Below are positions 52,702 to 61,484 of a stretch of 64,000 nt of DNA, piece by piece. Source of the stretch: Burkholderia sp. D-99 (lineage in GTDB: Bacteria > Pseudomonadota > Gammaproteobacteria > Burkholderiales > Burkholderiaceae). Below the pieces are notes generated by a model. It was not told the DNA's origin and did no database searches. It saw nothing but the letters and a program-made list of their open reading frames with translations. The translations under genes and the position numbers were made by a program. Where the stretch lies: assembly GCF_011605345.1 (NCBI RefSeq), contig NZ_JAAOXM010000001.1, forward strand, positions 1,488,001 to 1,552,000. Direction: 5' to 3'. Each line of letters opens with the position of its first letter. Within the stretch, counting starts at the first letter, position 1.

Positions 52702-52727
52702 AAAAACGGGCGTCCGATTGGACGCCC
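52702..52727 (-). terminator. Rho-independent terminator of the ligase-SDR operon
   Basis: Read on the minus strand, GGGCGTCC-AATC-GGACGCCC is followed by GTTTTTGTTTG. The stem is perfect (8 bp) and the T-run clear. It lies 49-74 bases past the SDR stop and upstream of the FadB operon promoter, so the two operons are transcribed separately. Confidence 0.85.
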
Positions 52728-52775
52728 GCCTTTCATTGACCGTGTGTTCGGCACCACCGGCCCCGAGTCAAACCA

Positions 52776-53546
52776 TCAGAGCGACGACACCAGATGCCCG
52801 CCATCGACCGCCAGCGCCGCACCGGTAATCCATGAACCCGCATCCGTCGCAAGCAACAGCAGCGCCCCATCGAGTTCTTCCGGCATTCCAAGACGCCTCA
52901 TCGGGATGCGCTTGATCATCGCCTTGCCATGCTCGGTTTCCCATAGCCCATCGGTCATCTCGGTACGCACATACCCGGGCTCGATAGCATTGACGCGAAT
53001 ACCGTAACGCGCCCACTCGAGCGCCAGGCTGCGCGTCATGTGCACGACCGCCGCCTTCGACGTCGAGTAAGCCGCGATGCCGGTCGCGACGCGTTCGCCC
53101 TGGATCGATGCGACATTGACGATCGCGCCGCCCCGCGCCAAATCCCGCCAGCGTCGGGCGGCTTCCGTCGCGACCAGCCACGCACCGCGCAGGTTGATCG
53201 CCATCACTTCGTCGAACCGTTCGATCGGCTGATCGATGGCCAGTCCGTCCCCGGAAATACCTGCGTTGTTGACGACCACGTCGAGCGGTGCCCCGGTCGC
53301 GGAAATCGTGTCGAACCCGGCCGATACGGATGCGGGATCGGTAACGTCAAGCGGCAACACCGTCACGTCCGGCGCGCCAAGTTCGCGCAGCTCCACGGCT
53401 AGCGCCTCGAGTCGCGCAACTCGTCGCGCACCGACAACGACCGACGCACCGCAGCGGGCGGCCAGGCGCGAAAAGTGTTCACCGAAACCCGACGACGCGC
53501 CCGTTATCAGGACGCGTCGCCCCTTCAACTTGATACCCAGATCCAT
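52776..53546 (-). CDS. Short-chain dehydrogenase/reductase
   Basis: A 256-residue classical SDR: ITGASSGFGEHF (14-25), VVNNAGIS, Ser147, Tyr160 and Lys164 (AAYSTSK), and an ending WITGAALAVDGGHL. It probably oxidises a hydroxyl in the pathway. It follows the acyl-CoA ligase by 79 bases and ends the operon at the terminator 52702-52727. Confidence 0.9.
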   Translation of the reverse strand: MDLGIKLKGRRVLITGASSGFGEHFSRLAARCGASVVVGARRVARLEALAVELRELGAPDVTVLPLDVTDPASVSAGFDTISATGAPLDVVVNNAGISGDGLAIDQPIERFDEVMAINLRGAWLVATEAARRWRDLARGGAIVNVASIQGERVATGIAAYSTSKAAVVHMTRSLALEWARYGIRVNAIEPGYVRTEMTDGLWETEHGKAMIKRIPMRRLGMPEELDGALLLLATDAGSWITGAALAVDGGHLVSSL

Positions 53547-53625
53547 TCCTTCTCCCGTTCAGAGGGATGCTTCCATATCCGCCGTCCGTATCGATGCACC
53601 GCTGGACGTCGCCAAGGTTGCAGAC

Positions 53626-55266
53626 TCACCCGAGCTTTTGCGTGTAGCGCGCCCTGAGGCGCTTCTTGTCTAGTTTGCCGACGCTCGTCCTGTCGATCTG
53701 CTCGACCAACTCGAACGCGTCCGGCATCGCATACGACGGAATAACCCCGCGTTCTACCAGACGGTGCATGTGTGCACGCAACGTGCACGCATCCAGCGCC
53801 GCATCCAGCTCGACCTTGACCACGGCCAGCGGCCGCTCACCCCACTTCTCGTCGGGTATACCGATCACCGCCACCTCGGCGACGCCTGGACATTGGCCAA
53901 TCAATCCTTCGAGCTCGACCGACGAAATCCACTCGCCGCCGCTCTTGATCACGTCCTTCGCACGATCGACAAGATGGAGGTACCCGTGCGCGTCAAAACG
54001 GCCGACGTCGCCCGTGTGCATCCAGCCGCCGTCCCACAGGGCGGCGCTGGCCTCATCGTTCTTCAGATAACCCTGCGTCAGATACGGCGTGCGCGCGACG
54101 ACCTCGCCAACCGACACGCCGTCTTCCGGCAAAGGGTCGCCGGCCGGGTCCACCACCCGAACCTGCGCCATCAGGATAGGCATCCCGGCCGTCGTGCGGA
54201 TATCTATATCGCGCTCTTCGCGCGCATCCGCATCGTCGATCTCGTCCAGAAGGTCCGTTTTGATCTGTGCCAGCGTCAACAGCGGGCAGCTTTCCGACAT
54301 CCCGTACCCGGTATAGATATCGATGTGGCGAGCGAGCGCCTGCCGGCACAACGTGCGCGGTAACGCGCTGCCGCCGATCAGTACCTTCCAGCGATGAAAA
54401 TCCGCGCCAGATGCATCCGGCGCCCCCAGCACCATGCTCAGCACCGTTGGAACGCAATGCGAGAAAGTCACGCGCTCACGCTTGACCAGATCGACGATCA
54501 CCGCCGGTTCGTATCGTCCCGGATAGATCTGCTGCCAGCCGCACAGCGTGGCGATGTACGGATAACCCCACGCATGCGCATGAAACATTGGTGTAAGCGG
54601 CATGTACACGTCGTTGCGCGAGAATCGTCCGTTCTCGCCCGCCTGGGAAACGCTTGCCAGCACCGTCAGGCAATGCAATACGATTTGTCGATGGCTGAAG
54701 CTCACGCCTTTCGGATTGCCGGTGGTGCCTGTCGTGTAATACAGCGTCGCGCGCGTGTTCTCGTCGAACTCCGGGAACTCATGCACCGGATCGGCAGCCG
54801 CCAACATCGATTCGTACTCGCCCGCCCATGCAAATCCGGGACGCACGACCTTGTCGTCACTGAGACAGATGAAGCGCGTGATCTGCGGTAGCTGCTCGCT
54901 AATTTGCTGAATCATCGGCAGGAAGTCGACATTCAGCAGCATCGTGTCCACGCCGGCATGATCGAGTGTGTACGCGAGTTGATCAGAGGAAAGGCGAAAA
55001 TTCGCCGTCATCAGCGTGGCTCCAAGCATCGGAACCGCAAAATAGGCTTCGAGATAGCGGTTGGTGTCCCAGTCGAGCACCGCAACCGTACTTCCTTTGC
55101 CAACCCCGATCCTCGACAGCGCGCTGCCGAGGCGATTGATGCGCTCGATCAGCGTCGCATAATCAAAACGCGCGAGGTCACGGTAGACGATTTCCTTGCG
55201 TGAGCGCTGCGCGATCGGCGTGACAAGCAGTTGCTTGATCAGCAGCGGAAAGGCGTACGGGTTCAT
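53626..55266 (-). CDS. AMP-forming acyl-CoA ligase, AlkK-like
   Basis: A 546-residue ligase: P-loop YYTTGTTGNPKG (176-187), the MPLTPMFHAHAWGYPY block typical of AlkK and other medium-chain ligases, YTGYGMSESCP, WMHTGDVGRFDAHGYL, and the C-terminal catalytic Lys531 in SVGKLDKKRLR. It is probably the main activating enzyme for the acid made by the P450/ADH/ALDH route or for a later intermediate. Start 55266 follows CTGGAGACAC; 73 upstream open codons cross the regulon palindrome and are rejected. It is divergent from the LAL regulator. Confidence 0.92.
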   Translation of the reverse strand: MNPYAFPLLIKQLLVTPIAQRSRKEIVYRDLARFDYATLIERINRLGSALSRIGVGKGSTVAVLDWDTNRYLEAYFAVPMLGATLMTANFRLSSDQLAYTLDHAGVDTMLLNVDFLPMIQQISEQLPQITRFICLSDDKVVRPGFAWAGEYESMLAAADPVHEFPEFDENTRATLYYTTGTTGNPKGVSFSHRQIVLHCLTVLASVSQAGENGRFSRNDVYMPLTPMFHAHAWGYPYIATLCGWQQIYPGRYEPAVIVDLVKRERVTFSHCVPTVLSMVLGAPDASGADFHRWKVLIGGSALPRTLCRQALARHIDIYTGYGMSESCPLLTLAQIKTDLLDEIDDADAREERDIDIRTTAGMPILMAQVRVVDPAGDPLPEDGVSVGEVVARTPYLTQGYLKNDEASAALWDGGWMHTGDVGRFDAHGYLHLVDRAKDVIKSGGEWISSVELEGLIGQCPGVAEVAVIGIPDEKWGERPLAVVKVELDAALDACTLRAHMHRLVERGVIPSYAMPDAFELVEQIDRTSVGKLDKKRLRARYTQKLG

Positions 55267-55485
55267 GTGTCTCCAGTTCTCTTTTCGTATCAAGGCGCGG
55301 CGAACATATGTGCCGGTAGCCTGTCCCAACTGTAGATCGGATGCCACGCACAGGCATCGTCGGATACGACGATTCCTGTCGACTCGGCAATCCCGATCGC
55401 CAGGGTCCAGTCCGGCGGGAAAATCCCGAACGCAGAGACTCGACTGCTTTGCTAGACTATACGGTCCGCTTTCCCGACTTCGCAA
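55267..55485. promoter_or_regulatory. Divergent region between the ligase operon and the LAL regulator
   Basis: This 219-base region holds the long palindrome at 55351-55378 about midway, so one site could control both the ligase operon and the regulator gene. Confidence 0.65.
55351..55378. promoter_or_regulatory. Regulon palindrome F (extended)
   Basis: The arms CAGGCATCGTCG and CGACGATTCCTG surround GATA and match at 11 of 12 positions, making this the longest symmetric copy. It lies 85-112 bases upstream of the ligase start and 108-135 bases upstream of the LAL regulator. Confidence 0.7.
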
Positions 55486-58200
55486 ATGACTTCGCCTTCA
55501 GTCGAAGCTCGGCGCATACCGAGCATGAAAGTCAGCCCTCCCGCCGCTTCCGCGTCCCAGGTGATTCGACAGGGTGTCTGTCAATTGCTAAGCGCATCTG
55601 CGTCGCCTCGCCTGGTTCTCGTCCGCGCACCGGCTGGCTTCGGCAAGACGACGGCCATGCTGCAACACCACGCTCGACTCGAACAGGCATCGGTGTCCGC
55701 CGCATGGTTTACCCTCGACAGCGCAGATAACGATCCCGTCCGTTTCCTGCAGGGCTTCAAGGTCGCCATCGCGACCGTAGTCGGTGACGACGCTTTTTCC
55801 GACACGAGTTTCCCGCAATCGGAGACGCTCGGTGAGGCCGCGTTGCGTGTGATGAACGTCGTCGCCGGTCTAAAAAAGCCGTTCGCGGTCTTCCTAGACG
55901 ACTTCGAAGTGTTACAGGATCCGAGCGTCGTCGCATGGATACGGGAATTCATCGACCATTTGCCTCATGGTGGCCAGCTCGTGATCGGTTCACGCAGCCT
56001 GCCGGACCTGCGGATGGGGCGACTGCGTGCGCGTGGGCAACTCGTCGAAATCGATGCGCATGTATTGCGGTTTTCTCTCGACGAGACCGACGAATTCTTC
56101 CGTATCGTTCAGGGCGCATCGCTTCCGAAAAGCGAACTGGCACGCCTCCATAACAAGACCGAAGGGTGGGCGGCAGCGTTGTGGCTCGCGTCTGCTTCGC
56201 TCCGTCGCAATAATTCTCACGCCGATTTCATCAACCGTTTCTCCGGTACCAACCGGTCGGTTGCAGACTATCTGGCCGAGGATGTGTTCGCCCAGCAATC
56301 AGAGCCGGTTCGCCAGTTTCTGTTGCGAACCAGCATCTTGCGTTACCTGAGCGTCCCTTTGTGTCAAAGGCTTCTGCCCGACATGGATTGCGAACCGATT
56401 CTCAACCAGCTCGAGGCGTCCAGCCTGATTGCGCTGATCGACAGCGAGGATCGAACCTGGCGATACCATAGCCTGATTGCCGAATTCCTGAAGGCGCAGT
56501 TGCAGCGCGACGCACCGGATGACATACCGCGCTTGCATCGGGTCGCATCGGATTGGTACCTGAATCAACGGCGGCCGGTCCCCGCCATCGATCACGCGCT
56601 CGAAGGAAGCGATTTCCCGCGTGCGGTCGACCTGCTCGAGAAATTTGCGCTACCGCTGCTCGCACAGGGAAGGATGCGCCTGCTTTCGCGCTGGTTCGAT
56701 GCGCTACCCGCCCAGATCCTGCACGACCACCCGATGCTGCTCGCGGCGCGCATCTGGTCCGTCAACTTCACGCGCGGGCCATGGGAAGCCATGGAGCTCC
56801 TCGAGTCCAGTCGCTTGCAGGAGGTTGACGACCCTCAAGTGCGCCCGCACGTACTCGCTCTCCGGCCGGTTCTGCTCGCTATGATGGACCGCTCCGAGAA
56901 GGCGCTCGAGGTCGGCCGCGAATGCCTGAAGCATTGTCCGACCGGTTCGGTATTCGCCGACATGATGCTCGCTAACGTGATGGCGAACCAGTTCGCCGTT
57001 GCGGGCCAACGATCGGAATCACGTCGCCTGCTGGAGATGGCCAGACGCTCGCAAGGCACGGATTTCAGTGCCTTCAACATCATGTATTCCGAAACTATCG
57101 AGGCAATTTTCGATCTTCAGGAAGGGCGCCTGCGCGAAGCGACTGCCCGGTTGCGCATTGCAGTGGCGAGCGGCAGCTCGCATCACGATGGCTATACTGG
57201 GGGTAATGCCTGGGCCGGATTGATGTACGCGGCAACCGTATATGAAACCAACGACCTCGCTCAGGCGGCGCATCTTCTTCAGGTTTATGTCCCCCTCGCC
57301 CGCGATGTACTTCTCCCCGATCACGTCATGCTCGGTCACGTGATGCAGTCTCGGGTCGCATTCGCTCGCGGCGACGTAGACGAGGCATTCGAAATTCTCA
57401 CTCAACTCGAGTATCTCGGGCATGTTCGACGCCTTACACGCATGACTGCCGGTGCGAAACTCGAGCGCGCCCGTATCCTGTTAATGCAGGGACATCATCG
57501 TGCGGCACAGGATGAATTGGCGCGTGCAGAGGATCCCGCACTATGGAGCCATGTCGGGCAATTGCACCTTATCGGCAATGATCTCGACTACCTTAAGCTT
57601 GCGAAGCTCCGATGGGAAGCACTTGCCGGCGACGCGCAAGCTGTCGTCTCACGGTTGAACAAGGCAGCAGAACTGGCCGATCAGGAAGCTCGCCATCGGC
57701 GTGCAATGAAACTACGTTTGCTTGCTGCAATTGCGGCACACCGCTCGGGAGACCCGATAGCAGCCCAATCCATACTGGATCCGGTGCTCAAAGCTGCGTG
57801 CCGAGAAGGTTTTGTGCGCTTGCTGCTCGATGAAGGTGAGCAACATGTGGGTCCGTTGCTACGACAATTTTCCCGGTCACTTGATGTGAGCGGCGCGGCG
57901 TCGCCGGATCCGATCCTGGCTGACTACATCCTCAGACTAGGGCGTGCGTGCGGGCTGGCAGACGAGCCGATCACGCCGGCCACGGCCGATCAACCCGAGC
58001 TGCTCGATCCGCTGACACCCAAGGAAATTCGTGTCCTTCAGCTTTTGGCTGAAGGGTACTCCAATCAGGCGATCGCGGAGAAACTGTTCGTATCCGAGAG
58101 TACGGTTCGTACTCACTTGCGCAACATCAACAACAAGGTGAGTGCCCATAGCCGCACGCAGGCCGTGGCGATCGCGCGAAAGCTCGGACTGATCGGCTGA
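55486..58200 (+). CDS. MalT/LAL-type LuxR-family transcriptional activator
   Basis: A 904-residue STAND-ATPase regulator. The N-terminal P-loop RAPAGFGKTT ends at residue 56, Walker B is FAVFLDDFEVL (133-143), and WYLNQRRPVPAIDHAL begins the sensor region. About 450 residues of TPR-like helical hairpins follow, then a LuxR helix-turn-helix at 843-904 (LTPKEIRVLQ, YSNQAIAEKLFVSESTVRTH). Such proteins (MalT, AlkS) bind an inducer and ATP, multimerise and activate promoters. The start may be ATG 55486 or 55525; neither has a strong ribosome site. Its place next to a regulon palindrome makes it the leading candidate for the factor that reads those sites. Confidence 0.92.
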   Translation: MTSPSVEARRIPSMKVSPPAASASQVIRQGVCQLLSASASPRLVLVRAPAGFGKTTAMLQHHARLEQASVSAAWFTLDSADNDPVRFLQGFKVAIATVVGDDAFSDTSFPQSETLGEAALRVMNVVAGLKKPFAVFLDDFEVLQDPSVVAWIREFIDHLPHGGQLVIGSRSLPDLRMGRLRARGQLVEIDAHVLRFSLDETDEFFRIVQGASLPKSELARLHNKTEGWAAALWLASASLRRNNSHADFINRFSGTNRSVADYLAEDVFAQQSEPVRQFLLRTSILRYLSVPLCQRLLPDMDCEPILNQLEASSLIALIDSEDRTWRYHSLIAEFLKAQLQRDAPDDIPRLHRVASDWYLNQRRPVPAIDHALEGSDFPRAVDLLEKFALPLLAQGRMRLLSRWFDALPAQILHDHPMLLAARIWSVNFTRGPWEAMELLESSRLQEVDDPQVRPHVLALRPVLLAMMDRSEKALEVGRECLKHCPTGSVFADMMLANVMANQFAVAGQRSESRRLLEMARRSQGTDFSAFNIMYSETIEAIFDLQEGRLREATARLRIAVASGSSHHDGYTGGNAWAGLMYAATVYETNDLAQAAHLLQVYVPLARDVLLPDHVMLGHVMQSRVAFARGDVDEAFEILTQLEYLGHVRRLTRMTAGAKLERARILLMQGHHRAAQDELARAEDPALWSHVGQLHLIGNDLDYLKLAKLRWEALAGDAQAVVSRLNKAAELADQEARHRRAMKLRLLAAIAAHRSGDPIAAQSILDPVLKAACREGFVRLLLDEGEQHVGPLLRQFSRSLDVSGAASPDPILADYILRLGRACGLADEPITPATADQPELLDPLTPKEIRVLQLLAEGYSNQAIAEKLFVSESTVRTHLRNINNKVSAHSRTQAVAIARKLGLIG

Positions 58201-58803
58201 CCTCTTTTGCGATCACCGAATCTTAGCCAACGGTTTACATCTAAATCTAGCTACCCCGACACAGCGTAGTATGGTGGCCAACACGTCTATCGTCCGACAG
58301 GGCAGTTTCGCGACGGTTCGTCTGCTACGCCGATCGATGTCCCTGTCGCAAGCTCGACTATGAATTCGAAATCAGCGCGGTGATTGGTACTGGCAACCCT
58401 TGAAGCGGGTCTATCCCACCGACGAGAGTCCAGCATCACATCTTCCGCCTGTGCTTGCTCAACGACTGGTCGGCATGTGAAGTCAAGCACGGGAGATGCA
58501 ACCACTTGGGCGGTTGCTCGCGAAGAACTTCGCAGCCACGATTTCGCCACGGGTAGCGACCCTCTCGATGTACGAGCTGATCGCGCTCCCCTGCCCGGCC
58601 CCAACCTCCGGACTACTTGAGTGCGAAAAACAATGCCAATAGCAGGAGCACAGCACGTCGGCATCGGCAATGGGGGGCATCGTTGCTACCTCGAAGGCGG
58701 AGATACAGTCGCACTTCTACGGCAACAGTGACGAGCCAATTTCCTCACAGGCTTCAGCTCGGTCACGGAGACCGAATGCTGCTCGCGCTGCCGCCTACCA
58801 TGG
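58201..58803. other. Long intergenic region, no supported gene
   Basis: There are 603 bases between the LAL regulator and the GIY-YIG-like gene. Base composition falls here. Short frames exist on both strands (for example minus 58287-58670) but none has a ribosome site or family look. It probably marks the edge of the accessory region. Confidence 0.5.
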
Positions 58804-59670
58804 CTACGACTCTGCAATGAATTCGCTGTCGCTGCTGTCTGGTAACAAGTGGTCGAGGTGTTCCGAAAATAACATCTCGAAGACACCTACTAGGCGATCA
58901 CGAGTGTCCGCAGAGAACACCGCATCCTGTATCTCAATGTGACGCCACCAGACGGTCAATTTTGCGAACCCTGGCATGTGCTCGCTCCGTCGTTTCCGGA
59001 TATGTAGATGGCCGAATACGTTAAACCCACCATGCTCAAGACTAAACCCACCGTACTCGAGCAAAGTACGCGTAGCGTCAAGGGCCTCTTTTGTACCTCG
59101 CACAAACAAACTGCCGCCAGTCAAAGACGCACGGTGCCGCCTTACCTGAGCTTCCTTGATAATCGTCGCCGCAGCGCGTTCGAGCACCGCGATGCGCCGG
59201 ATGTTTTCCTGAGATTTCGTTTCGATCATCTCCTGACGTCGCGCCTCGCGCCGGCGCACCCGCTCTTCACGCGAAAGTTGCGAGTAATGACTCTGCTTGA
59301 CCGTGTCACGCGGCGGCTCGACGAGCTTGAGTTGACCGATACCGATATCCTCGCGAAGGGCATCGAATAAGGCTAGTGCGCGGTCACTGCACTCCATTGA
59401 GAACCACTCGGTTCCGCCATCTCCATTAAGCCTTCGCCGAAATCGATGAAGCAGACGGTGCAGCACACCCTCCGCGCGGTAGCAAGCCTCGCGCGTGCCC
59501 TTTGCCGCCCAAGACTTCGCGTAGTCCACTCGTTGAGAAAAAGCCGTGGCCCGCGCAGGGATATCATGCGCGATTCCGATCTTGAACACGCTGCCGTCGG
59601 CATGCGCCAGCATGTACAGATAACACGACTGAGATGGATCTTCAGCGGTGAACTGGTTGTTGACATTCAT
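58804..59670 (-). CDS. GIY-YIG / T5orf172-like domain protein
   Basis: 288 residues. The N-terminal part (about 15-100) fits the T5orf172/MUG113 branch of the GIY-YIG superfamily: YLYMLAHADGSVFKIGIAHD, a following Arg in PARATAFSQ, Glu-Leu/His in AEGVLHRLLHRF and the ending GGTEWFSM. A basic coiled-coil-like middle (SREERVRRREARRQEM) and an unassigned C-terminal part follow. Such proteins are common on phages and mobile islands and may nick or bind DNA. Its codon use looks less GC-biased than the catabolic genes. The start at 59670 gives the family beginning. Confidence 0.72.
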   Translation of the reverse strand: MNVNNQFTAEDPSQSCYLYMLAHADGSVFKIGIAHDIPARATAFSQRVDYAKSWAAKGTREACYRAEGVLHRLLHRFRRRLNGDGGTEWFSMECSDRALALFDALREDIGIGQLKLVEPPRDTVKQSHYSQLSREERVRRREARRQEMIETKSQENIRRIAVLERAAATIIKEAQVRRHRASLTGGSLFVRGTKEALDATRTLLEYGGFSLEHGGFNVFGHLHIRKRRSEHMPGFAKLTVWWRHIEIQDAVFSADTRDRLVGVFEMLFSEHLDHLLPDSSDSEFIAES

Positions 59671-60147
59671 TCAATTTTCTCTCGGATTGTCACGTTGAAC
59701 ATAAGTTATGTCAGGCGGCTTATTTTTTGAGATTGGTCTTGTGGCCAAGTCGACTATTTCGAGTGGGAGATTACGTTGCGTGTCCTTCGTGCCCATAAGA
59801 CACGTTATGCATTTCGCTATTTCAAAGTCAGATCTCGCCCCCATAGGGCTCGATAGATTGACGCTCCACGAGGAGTCCTCGTTCCGCTAAAGAAAGTTAG
59901 TCGGTGACCCTCGAAGGTCACCGATAAAAAAGTAACGCTACGCGCCCGTGCCCTTAAGGGCACATAGGGCGCTCCGCTCGTCTGATCGCTTCGTTTCACT
60001 CGCTCAAGGGTGGACTCTCACCATCTCCGTAGGTTCTTCCTCTCTCCAAGACAATCGGAAAGGAAAGAACACGACGACAACGCTTCTGTCTATAGGATAC
60101 GAAGCCTCCGCGTTAAATTTCATCTGCGCCACGAATCGTACGAGTGA
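59671..60147. other. Intergenic region with two perfect stem-loops
   Basis: This 477-base stretch has no supported gene. TCGGTGACC-CTCGAA-GGTCACCGA lies at 59901-59924, and the self-complementary GTGCCCTTAAGGGCAC at 59948-59963. The first has a T-rich flank on the minus strand (CTTTCTTTAG), so it could be a weak terminator for an element lost to the right. Confidence 0.5.
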
Positions 60148-60495
60148 AGCGAGATCAATGGTGACGGGCAGTACGTGCTTCATAATCGATCGAGCACCAA
60201 GAAGCCGATCAGCGAGAACACCATCCTGTACGAGTTGTACCGGATGGGTTACCACTCGCGGATGAGGGGCCCCGGTTTCCGGGGGCTCACCTCGACCATC
60301 CTGAACGAGCACAGTTTCAACCGAGACTGGATCGAGAGGCAGCTAGCTCACTGCGAGTGCGACGAGGTTCGCGCGGCCTATAACCACGCCGGGTACCTGC
60401 CCGAGCGCCGGAAGATGACGCAGTGGTGGTGGACTATTAGGCTGGACGCGTTTCCTACCCGTGAGGTGCGGACAGAACTCATGCGTCAATGCTGA
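60148..60495 (+). pseudogene. Decayed tyrosine recombinase (P4-type integrase), C-terminal fragment
   Basis: The translated fragment carries the end of a P4-family integrase catalytic domain: NGDGQYVLHN, KPISENTILYELYRMGY, GPGFRGLTSTILNE, DWIERQLAHCE, AAYNHAGYLPERRKM. The box III residues Arg, His (QLAH) and nucleophile Tyr (AAYN) are recognisable, but the conserved His of HGFR is Pro (GPGFR). A stop codon (60145-60147) cuts it off upstream and no N-terminal part is found in the preceding 450 bases. It is a non-functional remnant of an integrative element. Confidence 0.8.
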
Positions 60496-60587
60496 CAGGG
60501 AAGGTGGTGGGTATTTTCAAAATTTATACCCCAAAAACACTCCTAAGAAATCGTGGTCGTGAATTCAACGGGTGCGATCCCTGTCAT

Positions 60588-60633
60588 TGGCTAGCGTTGG
60601 CCAATTCATACTACTACTTGCCAATGCTAGCCA
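60588..60633. repeat. 14-bp inverted repeat upstream of the membrane protein gene
   Basis: TGGCTAGCGTTGGC (60588-60601) and GCCAATGCTAGCCA (60620-60633) are complementary except for one position, around an 18-base AT-rich centre. They lie between the integrase remnant and the 60723 gene. An operator or attachment-site arm are possible readings. Confidence 0.5.
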
Positions 60634-60722
60634 GTCCGGTATCTTATCGGTAGTGGTATTTTTGCCTTGATAGGCGCCACTACAGCTCCGACCGGCGGAG
60701 AAGATTTCGCGGTACGGCGGCG

Positions 60723-61154
60723 ATGATTCTGCAAATAAGCGACCAACGATTCGGGGGAATCTTGAGCACACTTGTCAGCCAGCCCGGTGCCACCGGCGAA
60801 ACCGTATTTTTCCAGCATGGAAACGTGACCGTCACGAACACACGCTTTATCGTGCCGGGCCAGACGTACGCCATGAGCAACGTCACTTCCATCAAGCACC
60901 TCGAGAAAGCACCGTCCAGGGCACTTGGCGTGATTGTTGCCATCATCGGTGTCCTGATCCTGTTCGCGCATGCGTGGGTGTTTGGCTTGATCGCGATTGC
61001 TTTGGGTGTGTTTCTCGCTTGGAACGCCAAAGGGCAGTATGACGTACTGTTACATACCGCCTCGGGAGAGGTGCGCGCGTTCCAGTCACCGGATCGTGGC
61101 CTCGTTCAGCAGATCGTTAGCGCGCTCAACCAAGCCGTGGTATTTCGAGGCTGA
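60723..61154 (+). CDS. Small membrane protein, DUF6232-like
   Basis: 143 residues. The pattern ETVFFQHGNVTVTNTRFIVPGQTYAMSNVTSI recalls the DUF6232 family, here described from memory. Two adjoining hydrophobic helices follow (LGVIVAIIGVLILFAHAWVF and GLIAIALGVFLAW), then a cytoplasmic-looking beta segment YDVLLHTASGEVRAFQS. Function unknown. The ribosome site is weak (GGCGGCG). Such genes are frequent in accessory regions. Confidence 0.7.
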   Translation: MILQISDQRFGGILSTLVSQPGATGETVFFQHGNVTVTNTRFIVPGQTYAMSNVTSIKHLEKAPSRALGVIVAIIGVLILFAHAWVFGLIAIALGVFLAWNAKGQYDVLLHTASGEVRAFQSPDRGLVQQIVSALNQAVVFRG

Positions 61155-61246
61155 AGCAGGGGTTGGAGCATGCCGGTGCAATAACAAGAGATCAACCACC
61201 TCGGCTACAGAGCATAACGACGGCCGACCACGCAAGAGACCAGATC

Positions 61247-61405
61247 ATGACGAAGATCATCGCAGTTCTGCTTTGTGCCGCCTTGGCGGCGCCCACCATC
61301 GCCCTTGCGCGCGGTGGTCATTACGCTGGTGGCCACGGATCTTCTCACAAGGGCGGGAAATACAAGAACGCTCGCACAGGGGATCACTACGAGCGGCGCA
61401 AGTAA
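61247..61405 (+). CDS. Small secreted Gly/His/Lys-rich protein, 52 aa
   Basis: A signal peptide (MTKIIAVLLCAALAAPTIALA) is followed by a short basic mature part, RGGHYAGGHGSSHKGGKYK and NARTGDHYERRK. The ATG at 61247 follows AAGAGAC and is preferred to the frame's earlier ATG, which would hide the signal peptide. It probably goes to the periplasm. Function unknown; similar tiny proteins occur widely in Burkholderia. Confidence 0.72.
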   Translation: MTKIIAVLLCAALAAPTIALARGGHYAGGHGSSHKGGKYKNARTGDHYERRK

Positions 61406-61462
61406 CTTCCGGAGGGAGCACCTTCTTGAAGGGCCCTGCTGGATAAACAGGCACTCGCCAGT

Positions 61463-61484
61463 CCCCGCCCCGAGCGGGGCTTTT
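61463..61484 (+). terminator. Rho-independent terminator
   Basis: CCCCGC-CCCGA-GCGGGG followed by CTTTTC, 58 bases after the stop of the small secreted protein gene. Confidence 0.75.

Noticed and set aside
58287-58670. Minus-strand frame of 127 codons after the LAL regulator
   Set aside because: It has no ribosome site, mixed composition, and overlaps other equally long frames.
60565-60590. Segment ACGGGTGCGATCCCTGTC as the 3' end of a tRNA attachment site
   Set aside because: It only loosely resembles a T arm, no acceptor stem or CCA is found, and no duplicate copy is visible in the window.
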